This document shows positions 9,096 through 18,451 of a DNA stretch of 36,999 nucleotides, piece by piece. A program made the position numbers and the translations under genes. The stretch spans positions 1 to 36,999 of the forward strand of contig PDRW01000011.1 in the NCBI GenBank assembly GCA_002746935.1, given 5' to 3'. Every line of letters begins with the position of its first letter. The stretch's first letter is position 1. The stretch comes from Rhodobacterales bacterium (GTDB lineage Bacteria; Pseudomonadota; Alphaproteobacteria; Rhodobacterales; Rhodobacteraceae). Under the pieces are notes generated by a model. The model saw only the letters and a program-made list of their open reading frames with translations, was not told the origin of the DNA and made no database searches.

Positions 9096-9404
9096 ATGGA
9101 CCACAGGATAATGGAAATCTGCTATGATCTGAACACGATCCCCGGCCGCACCGCCGATGCCCTGCAGGATCCGCGCGTGATTCGCTTCCGCGACATTGCG
9201 GTGGCGCGGATCGACCAGGCTCTGGCGCCGGACGGGCTCGGCTATTGCGTCGGCGCCGAAGTCGAATATGACCGGCTGCGCCTGCGCTTCGTGGTTCAGG
9301 ATTTCGACGCGGCCGAGATCCGGCTCGATTCGGAGCTGGACGGCACCGCCTGGAACCAACCGGTCGAGATGCTGCGCTATTGGGATGCGGCCGCCGCCGC
9401 CTGA
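9096..9404 (+). CDS. Small protein, second of the tandem paralogue pair
   Basis: A 102-residue paralogue of the preceding gene (51 identical positions by hand count, no gaps). AGAGGAGGAG (9079-9088) precedes the ATG at 9096. The last residues differ (AAAAA instead of the charged DKALI tail), and the middle GRSGLGK loop of copy 1 becomes DGTAWNQ here, while DFDAAE and PVEMLRYWD are kept. The 233 bp between the copies has room for a separate promoter, so the copies may be regulated differently. Family and function not recognised. Confidence 0.82.
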   Translation: MDHRIMEICYDLNTIPGRTADALQDPRVIRFRDIAVARIDQALAPDGLGYCVGAEVEYDRLRLRFVVQDFDAAEIRLDSELDGTAWNQPVEMLRYWDAAAAA

Positions 9405-9739
9405 GCGGCGCATTCCGCCTTGTCATCCTGCTCCCGGGCAGGAGCCGTTCCGCTCTGGCCCCGAAAGGCCGGTGTGCGACGCGGGCAATGCCGGGTCGGC
9501 AGCGGTCTGTCCGCCGGCGGCCCGGTGGTGACGCGCGCCCCGCATTTCGGGAGGATGCCGGGCGGAAACAGAGACAGGCGTGATCTCAAGCATGACCTGG
9601 GGGCCGCCCGGATCTGCCCGGGCCGCTCTTCCCCGTTTGCTCCCGTGTCACAGCCCCCGGGTGGCACGTTGCCTGTCGCCAAATCCGACCTCGCCTTCGC
9701 CCCCCGGCTGGCCCATAACGGGGCAAACGGAGGCATCAC
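9405..9739. other. Intergenic stretch without recognisable gene
   Basis: These 335 bp separate the second small paralogue from msrA. Open frames here are short and GC-driven. The only local features seen are a short hairpin CCTGC/GCAGG soon after the stop and the msrA ribosome-binding site GGAGG at 9729-9733. Confidence 0.6.
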
Positions 9740-10393
9740 ATGGTCCCACCCAGCACCAAAACCCAGATGGTCGACAGGGCAGACGCCCTGCCGGGCCGTA
9801 ACCACCCGATCCCCACCGCCACACAGCACCACGTCTTCGGCACCGCGCTCGGCATGGAGGTGCCACCGGGCCATGAGGTGGCGATCGTGGCGATGGGCTG
9901 TTTCTGGGGCGTCGAGCGGCTGTTCTGGCAGATGCCCGGCGTGCGCATGACGATGGCCGGCTATACCGGCGGCTTCACCCCGAACCCGACCTATGAGGAA
10001 ACCTGCACCGGCCGCACCGGCCATGCGGAGGCGGTGCGGATCACCTTCGACCCCGCCCGCCTTGCCTACGAAGAGCTGCTCGCCACCTTCTGGGAAAACC
10101 ACGACCCGACCCAGGGCATGCGCCAGGGCAACGACCGTGGCAGCCAATACCGCTCCGGCCTTTACTGGACCTCCGAGCCCCAGCGCGCCGCGGCGCTCGC
10201 CTCGCGCGATGCCTTCGCACAGAGGCTGAGCGCCGCGGGTTTCGGCCCCATCACCACCGAGATCGCCGAAGCCGGCCCGTTCTACCCGGCCGAGGAATAC
10301 CACCAGCAATATCTCTCGAAGAACCCCAACGGCTATTGCGGCCTCCACGGCACCGGTGTTGCCTGTCCCGCCGCCATCGTCCCTGGTTCCTGA
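9740..10393 (+). CDS. msrA: Peptide-methionine (S)-S-oxide reductase
   Basis: Repairs oxidised methionine by reducing the S-epimer of methionine sulfoxide, with electrons from thioredoxin. The 217-residue protein has the catalytic GCFWG motif with Cys54, the family stretches [30 protein letters not shown] and GSQYRSG, and a C-terminal resolving cysteine about eight residues from the end in GVACPA; a further cysteine lies in GYCGLHG. GGAGG (9729-9733) six bases before the ATG supports the start. It is of the longer type with about 45 residues before the catalytic core (as in E. coli MsrA). No export signal, so cytoplasmic. prmA follows after 38 bp and may be cotranscribed. Confidence 0.96.
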   Translation: MVPPSTKTQMVDRADALPGRNHPIPTATQHHVFGTALGMEVPPGHEVAIVAMGCFWGVERLFWQMPGVRMTMAGYTGGFTPNPTYEETCTGRTGHAEAVRITFDPARLAYEELLATFWENHDPTQGMRQGNDRGSQYRSGLYWTSEPQRAAALASRDAFAQRLSAAGFGPITTEIAEAGPFYPAEEYHQQYLSKNPNGYCGLHGTGVACPAAIVPGS

Positions 10394-10431
10394 CCCGCCG
10401 CCCTCTCCACAGCCCCGCCAAAGGAGCCCCC

Positions 10432-11304
10432 ATGCCCACCTTCACCGCGCTCACCACCCTCGAAGGCCAGACCGCCGCCCAGGCCCTCGGCGACGCGCTC
10501 GAACGCCTCGACCCCGCCCCCACCGGAATCGGTGTCTTCGAAGTGGAAGACGACAGCGGCCTCTGGGAGGTGGGCGGCTATTTCACCGAAGCGCCCGATA
10601 CGATCGCGCTGGCGCTGCTCGCCAGGGCCTATGGGGCCGGGGATTTCACCGTGTCGGAACTGCCCGAGACCGATTGGGTTGCGCATGTGAAACGCAGCCT
10701 GGCGCCGGTCGCGGCGGGGCGGTTCTTCGTCTACGGGGCGCATGATGCCGACAAGGTGCCCGAAGGCGCGGTGGCGCTCAGGATCGAAGCGGCGATGGCC
10801 TTCGGCACCGGCCACCACGGCACCACGCTCGGCTGCCTGTTGAGCCTCGACGAGATGGTGCAGCACGGCGCGGTCAAGACCCGCGTGGCCGACATCGGCT
10901 GTGGCACCGCGGTGCTGGCAATGGCCGCCGCCCGCATCTGGCCGGGCCCGGTGCTGGCCTCCGACATCGACGCCGTGGCGGTCGAGGTGGCCGAAGCCAA
11001 TGTCGCCGCCAACGGGCTGGGCGAGCGGGTCCGGGTGGTCGAGGCGGCGGGGTTCGATCACCCCGATCTCGCCGCCGGGGGCTTCGATCTGGTCTTCGCC
11101 AACATCCTCAAGGGGCCGCTGATCGCGCTGGCGCCGGACATGGCCCGTCACATTTCTGCCCGGGGTCACGCGGTCCTTTCCGGCATCCTCAACCCGCAGG
11201 CGGCGGAGGTGGTCCAGGCCTATGAAGCCCAGGGATTCAAGGTGAATACGCACCGGGAGATCGGCGACTGGACCACGCTCGTCCTCGAAAAGTCAAATGA
11301 TTAG
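10432..11304 (+). CDS. prmA: Ribosomal protein L11 methyltransferase
   Basis: S-adenosylmethionine-dependent methyltransferase that modifies ribosomal protein L11. The 290-residue product has an N-terminal L11-binding domain (about 1-95) and a Rossmann-type catalytic domain: AFGTGHHGTT (about 123-132), the SAM-binding VADIGCGTAVLAMAA, SDIDAVAVEVA, and the motif LVFANILKGPL (N-I-L in place of the more usual N-I-L-A). AAGGAG (10421-10426) five bases before the ATG at 10432 sets the start. An upstream in-frame ATG at 10336 lies inside msrA and is not used. After the stop there is an A-rich then T-rich stretch (11305-11330) that could form a weak terminator. Confidence 0.95.
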   Translation: MPTFTALTTLEGQTAAQALGDALERLDPAPTGIGVFEVEDDSGLWEVGGYFTEAPDTIALALLARAYGAGDFTVSELPETDWVAHVKRSLAPVAAGRFFVYGAHDADKVPEGAVALRIEAAMAFGTGHHGTTLGCLLSLDEMVQHGAVKTRVADIGCGTAVLAMAAARIWPGPVLASDIDAVAVEVAEANVAANGLGERVRVVEAAGFDHPDLAAGGFDLVFANILKGPLIALAPDMARHISARGHAVLSGILNPQAAEVVQAYEAQGFKVNTHREIGDWTTLVLEKSND

Positions 11305-11454
11305 AAAAAGTTATTTTCCATTTTTTCCGGCCTGTGCCGCCTCATTGCCGCATTCTGACCCATGGTCCGCCACAATCTGCCGTATTCTGTCCTTAATCAA
11401 GGAACAGCCAAACGGGTCCGCAACGGGCCGGTGTTCACCGAGACGGAGTGAGAC

Positions 11455-11793
11455 ATGATGGATGCCAACTACGCCCGCTTCAATCAGCGGCTCAACACAA
11501 TCGAAACCCGCCATGCGCGCCGGTCGTCGGGGTTTTTCCGCCGTAACGGTACTTTCGTGCAGGGCGAACCTGTCCGCGCCCGCCGCGGCCTGCCGATGCG
11601 CGGCATTGTCCTGAGCCTTCTGGCTTTCGTGGCCTTCAAGGGCTTCCTGTTGGCCAGCCTCGGCGAGGCCAGCTATGCCGAACGGGTCGCCGGGCTCGAG
11701 ACCGGCAGCGTTGTCGAGCAGTTCGGCGCCTGGGCGATGCATGCCGACCCGATGACGATCTGGATTGCCAATCAGATCATTACCTATTTCTGA
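11455..11793 (+). CDS. Small single-span membrane protein
   Basis: A 112-residue protein with a basic N-terminal half (RRNGTFVQGEPVRARRGLPMR), one clear transmembrane segment (about residues 50-68, GIVLSLLAFVAFKGFLLA), and a C-terminal part with a tryptophan near WAMHADPMTIWIANQI. GGAG at 11445-11448 precedes the ATG at 11455. By the positive-inside rule the N-terminus would be cytoplasmic. I do not recognise a named family. Position after prmA with a 150-bp gap suggests its own promoter. Confidence 0.78.
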   Translation: MMDANYARFNQRLNTIETRHARRSSGFFRRNGTFVQGEPVRARRGLPMRGIVLSLLAFVAFKGFLLASLGEASYAERVAGLETGSVVEQFGAWAMHADPMTIWIANQIITYF

Positions 11794-12592
<799 letters not shown>

Positions 12593-12614
12593 GCCGCGAT
12601 CCGCCCGAAAGGCG

Positions 12615-13196
12615 TCAGCCCGTCACGGCGGGGATGGCGAGGAACACCAGCACGAAGGCCAGAGCCTGCACCACATGGTAAAAGGCGTTGAAGGTCAGCC
12701 CCAGCCCGCTCACCTTGCGCATTTGCAGGAGGGCGGCGAGCAGCGCCACCGCGAGCCCCGCCGCGCCCAGCCAGTTGCCGGAGGAGGCAAAGGCGGCGGT
12801 GAGAACGAGTGTCGGCGGCAGGCTGAAGCCTGACGACAGCAGAAAGCTGCGGGTGACGAAGATTGCGAGCGCGGCGTAGAGTGCCAGTTGCCCCCAGGCG
12901 ATCACATCCCCCAGAGGCGCGACCAGAGCCAGGATCTGCGCCGCGATCAGCCACAGGAAGCTGTTCGCCACGCCGATCGCCAGCATGGTGGCGAGCCAGT
13001 TGGCCTTGCCGAGCCCGCCGCTCCGGTCGGTGAACCAGCCATGCGACAGCGCCCCGGTGAAGGCCGCGACGCCAAGCGCGGCGTAGAGCCCCGCGAACAG
13101 CCCCTGAACGTCACCTTCGCCGAGCAGCAGGGCGGTGAAGCCGAAACAGAGCGCGGCCAGTCCGAAATCGGTGAGCGTGACGTCGGGTTCTCCCAT
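12615..13196 (-). CDS. Multi-pass inner-membrane protein
   Basis: A 193-residue protein that is almost entirely hydrophobic, with about six or seven transmembrane segments separated by short loops. Recognisable points are a GALSHGWFTD loop after the second span, and a C-terminal NAFYHVVQALAFVLVFLAIP stretch where a histidine pair pattern (SHG, YHVV) could bind a ligand. No enzyme family is recognised; it may belong to one of the uncharacterised membrane DUF families. The ATG at 13196 is preceded by AGGAG on the minus strand. Function unknown. Confidence 0.75.
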   Translation of the reverse strand: MGEPDVTLTDFGLAALCFGFTALLLGEGDVQGLFAGLYAALGVAAFTGALSHGWFTDRSGGLGKANWLATMLAIGVANSFLWLIAAQILALVAPLGDVIAWGQLALYAALAIFVTRSFLLSSGFSLPPTLVLTAAFASSGNWLGAAGLAVALLAALLQMRKVSGLGLTFNAFYHVVQALAFVLVFLAIPAVTG

Positions 13197-13294
13197 GGCT
13201 CTCTCCTGTCTGCGCGCCTTGGTTGTAATAGTGATATTCGGGATGCGAACATCGCGCACTCACCCTCATAAAGGGTTGAAAAACTGAAGCCCGA

Positions 13295-14560
13295 TCACAG
13301 GGCCCGCCAGCCGATGTCACGCCGGCAGAACCCCTCCGGCCAGTCGATCCGGTCGACCATCGCATAGGCCCGGTCGGCGGCCTCGCGCAGGCTTTGCCCA
13401 CGCGCGGTCACGTTCAGCACCCGGCCGCCCGAAGCCGTCAGCTTGCCGCCAACCTCGGCGGTCCCGGCGTGAAACACCATATGTTTCGAATCTTCCGGCA
13501 ACGCCTCCAGCCCGCCGATCACCGAGCCCTTCACGTAATCCCCCGGGTAGCCTTTGGCCGCCATCACCACCGTCATCGCGTGGTCATCGGCCCAGTTGAC
13601 CTGCGCCTCAGCCAGACGCCCCTCGGCCGTCGCCAGCATCAGATCGAGCGCCTGCGCCCCGAGGCGCATCATCAGCACCTGGCATTCGGGGTCGCCGAAG
13701 CGCACGTTGTATTCCACCAGCCGCGGCTGGCCATCCTCGATCATCAGCCCGGCATAGAGCACGCCGCGATAGGGGGTGCCGCGGGCGGCCATCTGTTTCA
13801 TCGTCGGTTCGACGATCTCTTCCATGGCCCGCGCCGCGACCGCCTCTGTCAGCACCGGGGCCGGGGAACAGGCGCCCATGCCGCCGGTATTGGGGCCGGT
13901 GTCGCCTTCGCCGACGCGCTTGTGATCCTGCGCGGTGCCGATCGGCAGCAGGGTCTCGCCGTCCGACAACACGAAGAAACTCGCCTCCTCGCCGGTCATG
14001 AAATCCTCGATCACCACTTCCGCCCCCGCGCCCCCGAAGGCGCCGGCAAACATCTCGTCGACCGCCGTGAGCGCGGTGTCCTCGTCCATGGCGACGATCA
14101 CCCCCTTGCCGGCGGCGAGCCCGTCGGCCTTGACCACGATCGGGGCGCCCTGCGCGCGGATGTAATCCTTCGCGGGGGCGGCGGCGTCGAACCGCGCCCA
14201 GGCGGCGGTCGGCGCACCGGCGGCGTCGCAGATCTCCTTGGTGAAGCGTTTCGAGGCCTCAAGCCGCGCCGCCGCCGCCGAGGGGCCGAAACACAGCACC
14301 CCGGCTTCCGCCAGCCGGTCGGCCACGCCCCGGGCCAGCGGCGCCTCGGGGCCGATGATGACGAAATCCACCGCCTGTTCGGCGCAGAATTCCGCCACCC
14401 TGCCGCCGTCCTCGATATCAAGGCTCGCGCATTCGGCGATCTCCGCGATCCCGGCATTGCCGGGGGCGACGATCAGCCGGTCGCATTTCGGGTTCTGTTT
14501 CACCGCCCAGGCGATGCTGTGTTCGCGTCCGCCGCCGCCGAGGATCAGGATGTTCATCAT
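13295..14560 (-). CDS. purD: Phosphoribosylamine-glycine ligase
   Basis: Catalyses the second step of purine synthesis, joining glycine to phosphoribosylamine with ATP. The 421-residue product begins with the family start NILILGGGGREHSIAWAV, has an N-terminal preATP-grasp domain, the ATP-grasp core (KADGLAAGKGVIVA, VIEDFMTGEEASFFVLSDG, DHKRVGEGDTGPNTGGMGA), the RFGDPECQVLM metal-binding segment, and the C-terminal domain ending with a DIGWRAL-type tail. Two adjacent ATG codons (14560 and 14557) are possible starts. No strong ribosome-binding site is seen. It is divergent from xseA with 159 bp between the starts. Confidence 0.97.
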   Translation of the reverse strand: MMNILILGGGGREHSIAWAVKQNPKCDRLIVAPGNAGIAEIAECASLDIEDGGRVAEFCAEQAVDFVIIGPEAPLARGVADRLAEAGVLCFGPSAAAARLEASKRFTKEICDAAGAPTAAWARFDAAAPAKDYIRAQGAPIVVKADGLAAGKGVIVAMDEDTALTAVDEMFAGAFGGAGAEVVIEDFMTGEEASFFVLSDGETLLPIGTAQDHKRVGEGDTGPNTGGMGACSPAPVLTEAVAARAMEEIVEPTMKQMAARGTPYRGVLYAGLMIEDGQPRLVEYNVRFGDPECQVLMMRLGAQALDLMLATAEGRLAEAQVNWADDHAMTVVMAAKGYPGDYVKGSVIGGLEALPEDSKHMVFHAGTAEVGGKLTASGGRVLNVTARGQSLREAADRAYAMVDRIDWPEGFCRRDIGWRAL

Positions 14561-14719
14561 TCGCCCATTTTTCGCCGCAAATCTGTGGCACCGGTCTAGG
14601 TACCCCGGGGGCCCAAGGCAAGGGCGCGCCATGCCCGGCACCGCCTTCTGCCCTTTGGCGAGGGGGCGAAGCGGGCAGGGGTCTGGTCCCCCGAAGGCCG
14701 AGGGGCTAGTCTCGCCGCC

Positions 14720-16270
14720 ATGGATCTCATCGACGCCCCCGACCAGCCCGGCAATGCCCCCGAATTTTCCGTCTCCGAACTCTCGGGGGCGGTGAAACGC
14801 GCGATCGAGGGCGGGTTTTCGCATGTGCGGGTGCGCGGCGAGGTCGGCCGGGTCAGCCGGCCGCGCTCGGGCCATGTCTATCTCGATCTCAAGGACGACC
14901 GCGCGGTGCTCGCCGGGGTGATCTGGAAGGGCCAGGCCGCGCGCCTTGCCACCCGCCCCGAAGAGGGCATGGAGGTGATCGCCACCGGACGGCTCACTAC
15001 CTTCCCGGGCCAGTCGAAATACCAGATCGTGATCGAAGACATCGCACCCGCGGGTGTCGGCGCGCTGATGGCGATGCTGGAGAAACGCAAGGCCGAGCTC
15101 GCCGCCGAAGGGCTGTTTGCGCCCGAGCGCAAGCGTCCACTGCCCTATCTGCCCGAAATCATTGGGGTTGTCACCTCGCCCTCGGGTGCGGTGATCCGCG
15201 ACATCCTGCACCGGCTGCGCGACCGCTTCCCGCGCAAGGTGCTGGTCTGGCCGGTGGCGGTGCAGGGTGCGGCCTGCGCGCCGGAGGTGGCCCGCGCCAT
15301 TGCAGGTTTCAATGCGCTCACCCCGGGCGGTGCGCTGCCCCGGCCGGATCTGCTGATCGTCGCCCGCGGCGGCGGCTCGATCGAAGACCTCTGGGGCTTC
15401 AACGAAGAGGCGGTGGCGCGGGCGGCCGCGGCCTCGGAGATCCCGCTGATCTCCGCCATCGGCCACGAGACCGACACCACGCTGATCGACTTTGCCGCCG
15501 ACCGCCGCGCGCCCACCCCCAGCGCCGCCGCCGAAATCGCGGTGCCGGTGCGCCGCGAGTTGCTGACGTGGACGGCGGAACAGGAGGGACGGTTGGCCTC
15601 GGCGCTGACCCAGGCGATCAGCCGCCGTGCCCAGCGCCTCGCCGACCTCTCCCGCGCCCTGCCGAGGCCTGCGGACCTGCTCGACACCCCGCGCCAACGC
15701 CTTGACCGCGCCGGCGAAAAGCTGCCCGCAGCGCTCGCCCGGCGGGTAAGCGAGGGCGAGCTCCGGCTTCAGAGGGCGGCGGGCGGCCTGCGCCCCGGCC
15801 TGATCGACAGCCACCGCGTCCGGCTGGCCGACCGGCTCGCGGCGCTCGCCCGGAGGCTCGATGCCGCTCTCGCCCGTCCCACGGGCGAAAAGCGCCGCAC
15901 GTTTGACCGCCTCGCCCCACGGCTCGACCCGACGCTGGTCACGCAGGCCGCAAAACGCAAAGCCCGCGAGACGGAGGCGCTTCTCCACCGCCTGACCCTC
16001 GCAGGCCAGACCCGCAACGCCGGTGCCCGCGCCCGTCTCGACGCGCTTGACCGCACCCGCCAGACCCTCGGCTACCGCGAAACCCTCAAACGCGGCTTTG
16101 CCGTGGTGCGTGGCGAGGGCAGGGTGGTCACCACCAGAAAAGCCGCCGCCCGGGCGAAAGCGCTCGAAATCGAATTCGCCGACGGCAGGCTCTCGCTCGA
16201 TGGTCCCCCGGGCCGCCCGGGCAAAGCAAAACCCAAAACCCCGCCGTCCGGACAGGGCTCGCTGTTCTGA
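14720..16270 (+). CDS. xseA: Exodeoxyribonuclease VII large subunit
   Basis: Catalytic subunit of exonuclease VII, which degrades single-stranded DNA from both ends with the small XseB subunits. The 516-residue protein has the N-terminal OB fold (FSVSELSGAVKRAIE, RVRGEVGRVSRPRSGHVYLDLKDD, about 14-110), the central nuclease core (PYLPEIIGVVTSPSGAVIRDI, DLLIVARGGGSIEDLWGFNEE, PLISAIGHETDTTLIDFAADRRAPTPSAAAE), and a long helical C-terminal region (about 285-450) rich in Arg/Leu/Ala that forms the coiled-coil arm. It is somewhat longer than the E. coli protein, mostly in the coiled coil. No xseB is present next to it. Confidence 0.96.
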   Translation: MDLIDAPDQPGNAPEFSVSELSGAVKRAIEGGFSHVRVRGEVGRVSRPRSGHVYLDLKDDRAVLAGVIWKGQAARLATRPEEGMEVIATGRLTTFPGQSKYQIVIEDIAPAGVGALMAMLEKRKAELAAEGLFAPERKRPLPYLPEIIGVVTSPSGAVIRDILHRLRDRFPRKVLVWPVAVQGAACAPEVARAIAGFNALTPGGALPRPDLLIVARGGGSIEDLWGFNEEAVARAAAASEIPLISAIGHETDTTLIDFAADRRAPTPSAAAEIAVPVRRELLTWTAEQEGRLASALTQAISRRAQRLADLSRALPRPADLLDTPRQRLDRAGEKLPAALARRVSEGELRLQRAAGGLRPGLIDSHRVRLADRLAALARRLDAALARPTGEKRRTFDRLAPRLDPTLVTQAAKRKARETEALLHRLTLAGQTRNAGARARLDALDRTRQTLGYRETLKRGFAVVRGEGRVVTTRKAAARAKALEIEFADGRLSLDGPPGRPGKAKPKTPPSGQGSLF

Positions 16271-16342
16271 GCGCCACTCCGCCGCGTCACTCAGGGTTCT
16301 CCGCGGCTCCCCAACTGCATGACCCCGTTCCCCCTACCCCCA

Positions 16343-16370
16343 CTTTTCTTGGGAAAGATACTCCGGGAGG
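16343..16370 (-). repeat. CCCGGAGTAT-type intergenic element, copy B
   Basis: Read on the minus strand this stretch gives CCTCCCGGAGTATC, then TTTCCCAAGAAAAG, and resembles copy A at 2691-2718. It lies just downstream of xseA and directly touches a 9-bp tandem repeat. Confidence 0.55.
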
Positions 16371-16397
16371 TCCGGGAGGTCCGGGAGGTCCGGGAGG
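16362..16397 (+). repeat. 9-bp G-rich tandem repeat, four copies
   Basis: TCCGGGAGG occurs four times without interruption (starts 16362, 16371, 16380, 16389). The first copy is part of the CCCGGAGTAT-type element, so the array seems to have grown from the edge of that element by slippage. Confidence 0.85.
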
Positions 16398-16685
16398 GGA
16401 CGGGGGCTGACACAGCTGTCGATTGCACCTGAGCCGCTCCGGGTGCTGCTGATGTCCCTGTCTGGCAGCGTTGTCTTCGATGTTTCGGCAGGGCCTTCAA
16501 GCCGACATGTTTCAGGTCTCTGAACGTGGCCTTCCCTGGTGCCGCGGGCCGGTATGGCTGACGGGAGTGGATCCTGATCTCTCTGGCCCGAACTTCGAAC
16601 CCCGTGTCGCCTGCTCCGCGTCGATCGCTCGCCCTGGCCGTGCGGCCATGCCGCGTCTTCGTCCCGTTTCCAGGTGAAGGCCCCC
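16398..16685. other. Intergenic stretch before a transposase remnant
   Basis: No gene start or known family is seen. A minus-strand frame of about 160 codons covers it, but its product is Arg/Pro-rich and crosses the repeats, which suggests a chance frame. The stretch may be decayed mobile-element DNA that belongs with the IS110 remnant at 16686-16853. Confidence 0.5.
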
Positions 16686-16853
16686 GCATCCCGCGAAAGG
16701 GTCTCGCGCCATATCCCCGCCCTCGCCGCGCTTCGGAACCGCTTGCTCTCAGCCGGAAAAGCCCCAAAGACAATCCTCCTCGCCGTCGCTTGTCAGCTCC
16801 TCGTCATCCTCAACGCCATGATCCGCGACAACCAACCTCTCAGGCTCGCCTGA
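16686..16853 (+). pseudogene. IS110-family transposase, 3' remnant
   Basis: The plus frame from 16686 to the TGA at 16851-16853 ends with NRLLSAGKAPKTILLA and then [15 protein letters not shown]. This is the characteristic C-terminal end of IS110/IS116-type transposases (a short-chain R-L-x-x-A-G-K-x-x-K segment followed by a helix with ILNAM-RD). Nothing of the N-terminal DEDD nuclease domain or of the serine-containing domain core is visible upstream, so only the last 55 or so codons survive. The remnant lies about 100 bp before hisF, where hisA would commonly be found in related genomes. Confidence 0.75.
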
Positions 16854-16956
16854 CCAACACAATTGCCCCCGAGGGGAGTGGCCCCGGGGCGGGGCTCCCT
16901 CTGGCAAAGCCGCGCGAAACCGGCTATCCCGCCCAAGGACAGCGCTCGGAGGGCAC

Positions 16957-17715
16957 ATGCTCAAGACCCGCATCATCCCCTGTCTCGACGTCGCCGAGGG
17001 GCGCGTGGTGAAGGGGGTCAATTTCGTCGATCTGGTGGATGCCGGCGACCCGGTGGAGGCCGCCAAGGCCTATGACGCCGCAGGCGCCGACGAGCTCACC
17101 TTCCTCGACATCCGGGCCACCCACGAAAACCGCGGCACGATGTACGATCTTGTCACCCGCACCGCGGAGCATTGTTTCATGCCGCTGACCGTCGGCGGCG
17201 GGGTGCGGACCCATGAGGACGTGCGCGATCTGCTGCTTGCCGGCGCCGACAAGGTGAGCTTCAACTCGGCGGCGGTGGCGAACCCGGATGTGGTGGCCGA
17301 AGCCGCCGACCGTTTCGGCTCGCAATGTATCGTGGTGGCGATCGATGCCAGGACCGTCACCCCCGGCAAATGGGAGATCTTCACCCATGGCGGGCGGCGC
17401 CCGACCGGGGTGGACGCGCTCGACTTTGCCCGCACCGTGGCGGCGAAAGGGGCTGGCGAGATCCTGCTCACCTCGATGGACCGCGACGGCACCAGGGCGG
17501 GGTTCAACATCGAGCTGACCCGGACGATCTCCGAGGCGGTCGACATTCCGGTGATCGCCTCCGGCGGCGTCGGCGAACTTGAGCATCTGGTCGAAGGGGT
17601 GACCGAGGGCAAGGCCTCGGCCGTGCTCGCCGCCTCGATCTTCCATTTCGGCATCTACACCATCCGCGAAGCCAAGGCGCATATGGCTGCCGCGGGCATC
17701 CCCGTGAGGCTCTGA
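16957..17715 (+). CDS. hisF: Imidazole glycerol phosphate synthase, cyclase subunit
   Basis: Forms imidazole glycerol phosphate and AICAR from PRFAR, using ammonia from the HisH glutaminase. The 252-residue TIM barrel has both catalytic aspartates, Asp11 in IIPCLDV and Asp130 in VVAIDAR, and the phosphate-binding stretches LTVGGGVRT (about 77-85) and VIASGGVGE (about 202-210). GGAGG lies before the ATG at 16957. hisE starts at the last base of its stop codon. hisH and hisA, the usual upstream neighbours, are not in the window; a transposase remnant lies upstream instead. Confidence 0.97.
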   Translation: MLKTRIIPCLDVAEGRVVKGVNFVDLVDAGDPVEAAKAYDAAGADELTFLDIRATHENRGTMYDLVTRTAEHCFMPLTVGGGVRTHEDVRDLLLAGADKVSFNSAAVANPDVVAEAADRFGSQCIVVAIDARTVTPGKWEIFTHGGRRPTGVDALDFARTVAAKGAGEILLTSMDRDGTRAGFNIELTRTISEAVDIPVIASGGVGELEHLVEGVTEGKASAVLAASIFHFGIYTIREAKAHMAAAGIPVRL

Positions 17716-18026
17716 TGGACGTGTTGCAGCATCTGGCGGACACCATCGAGGCCCGCAAAAGCGCCGACCCGGAGACGAGCTGGACCGCGAAGCTCCTGGC
17801 CAAGGGGCCGGAGAAATGTGCCGGGAAGTTCGGCGAAGAGGCGGTGGAAGCGATCATCGAAGCGGTGAAGGGCGACCGCGCCCGGCTGACGGCGGAGGCT
17901 GCCGACGTGCTTTATCACCTGCTGGTCATGCTCGCCGCCCGCGGCGTGACGCTCGACGAGGTGCTCGCCGAGCTGGAACGGCGCGAGGGCGTGTCGGGCA
18001 TCGCCGAGAAGGCGTCGCGGGGCTGA
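17715..18026 (+). CDS. hisE: Phosphoribosyl-ATP pyrophosphatase
   Basis: Hydrolyses phosphoribosyl-ATP to phosphoribosyl-AMP, the second step of histidine synthesis. The 103-residue protein is all-helical and of the MazG-like fold. Conserved points are [28 protein letters not shown] (the E-x2-E metal ligands, about residues 38-49) and [17 protein letters not shown] (the E-x2-D ligands, about 60-75). The start overlaps the hisF stop as TGATG, so the two are translationally coupled. A separate hisI is implied elsewhere because this is the single-domain form. Confidence 0.96.
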   Translation: MDVLQHLADTIEARKSADPETSWTAKLLAKGPEKCAGKFGEEAVEAIIEAVKGDRARLTAEAADVLYHLLVMLAARGVTLDEVLAELERREGVSGIAEKASRG

Positions 18027-18134
18027 CAGCGTGAAATGACGCGCCCGGGCCGCCGGAACCGCCGGGAACACACCTGAACCGGATGCCTGTCGGGGTATCG
18101 CCCCAGGGTATTGCCAAGGAAAGCGTTGGGAAAG

Positions 18135-18218
18135 TGGTGGGCGACCCTGGAATCGAACCAGGCATGGGTCTCCCCGGCGGAGTTACAGTCCGCTGCCGCA
18201 CCTTGCAGCTCGTCGCCC
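18135..18218 (-). tRNA. tRNA-Tyr (anticodon GTA)
   Basis: On the minus strand the 84-base sequence folds as a class II tRNA. The acceptor stem is GGGCGAC (18212-18218) with GTCGCCC (18139-18145), discriminator A and an encoded CCA (18135-18137). The anticodon stem GCGGA/TCCGC encloses the loop CTGTAAC with anticodon GTA. A long variable arm with GGG/CCC follows, as expected for tyrosine tRNA, then the T stem CCTGG/CCAGG around TTCGATT. The gene faces hisE. Confidence 0.95.
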
Positions 18219-18451
18219 GAACCGGTGCCTCGGCCCCGGAACGAGGGCGGATGTACAGGGGTGCCCGGCCTCCGTCAAGCCCTGTCGGGCACTGCCGGGG
18301 CGAAAACGCTTGCACCTTTCCGCAAGCCTTGCGCATTCTCCGCACCAAAGCCCGCGCGGGCCCGGTTGCGGACCCGTGGCGGACCCGGTGGCAGGCCCGG
18401 AGGCGGGTCGGGCGAAGGGATCGGGCGAAGGGATCGGGAAAGGAAACGAAC

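Noticed and set aside
13394-14599. Plus-strand 401-codon open frame opposite purD
   Set aside because: Antisense of purD with His/Arg-rich low-complexity product.
16291-16773. Minus-strand 160-codon frame in the xseA-hisF gap as a gene
   Set aside because: It crosses the CCCGGAGTAT element, the 9-bp repeat and the IS110 remnant, and codes for Arg/Pro-rich low-complexity sequence.
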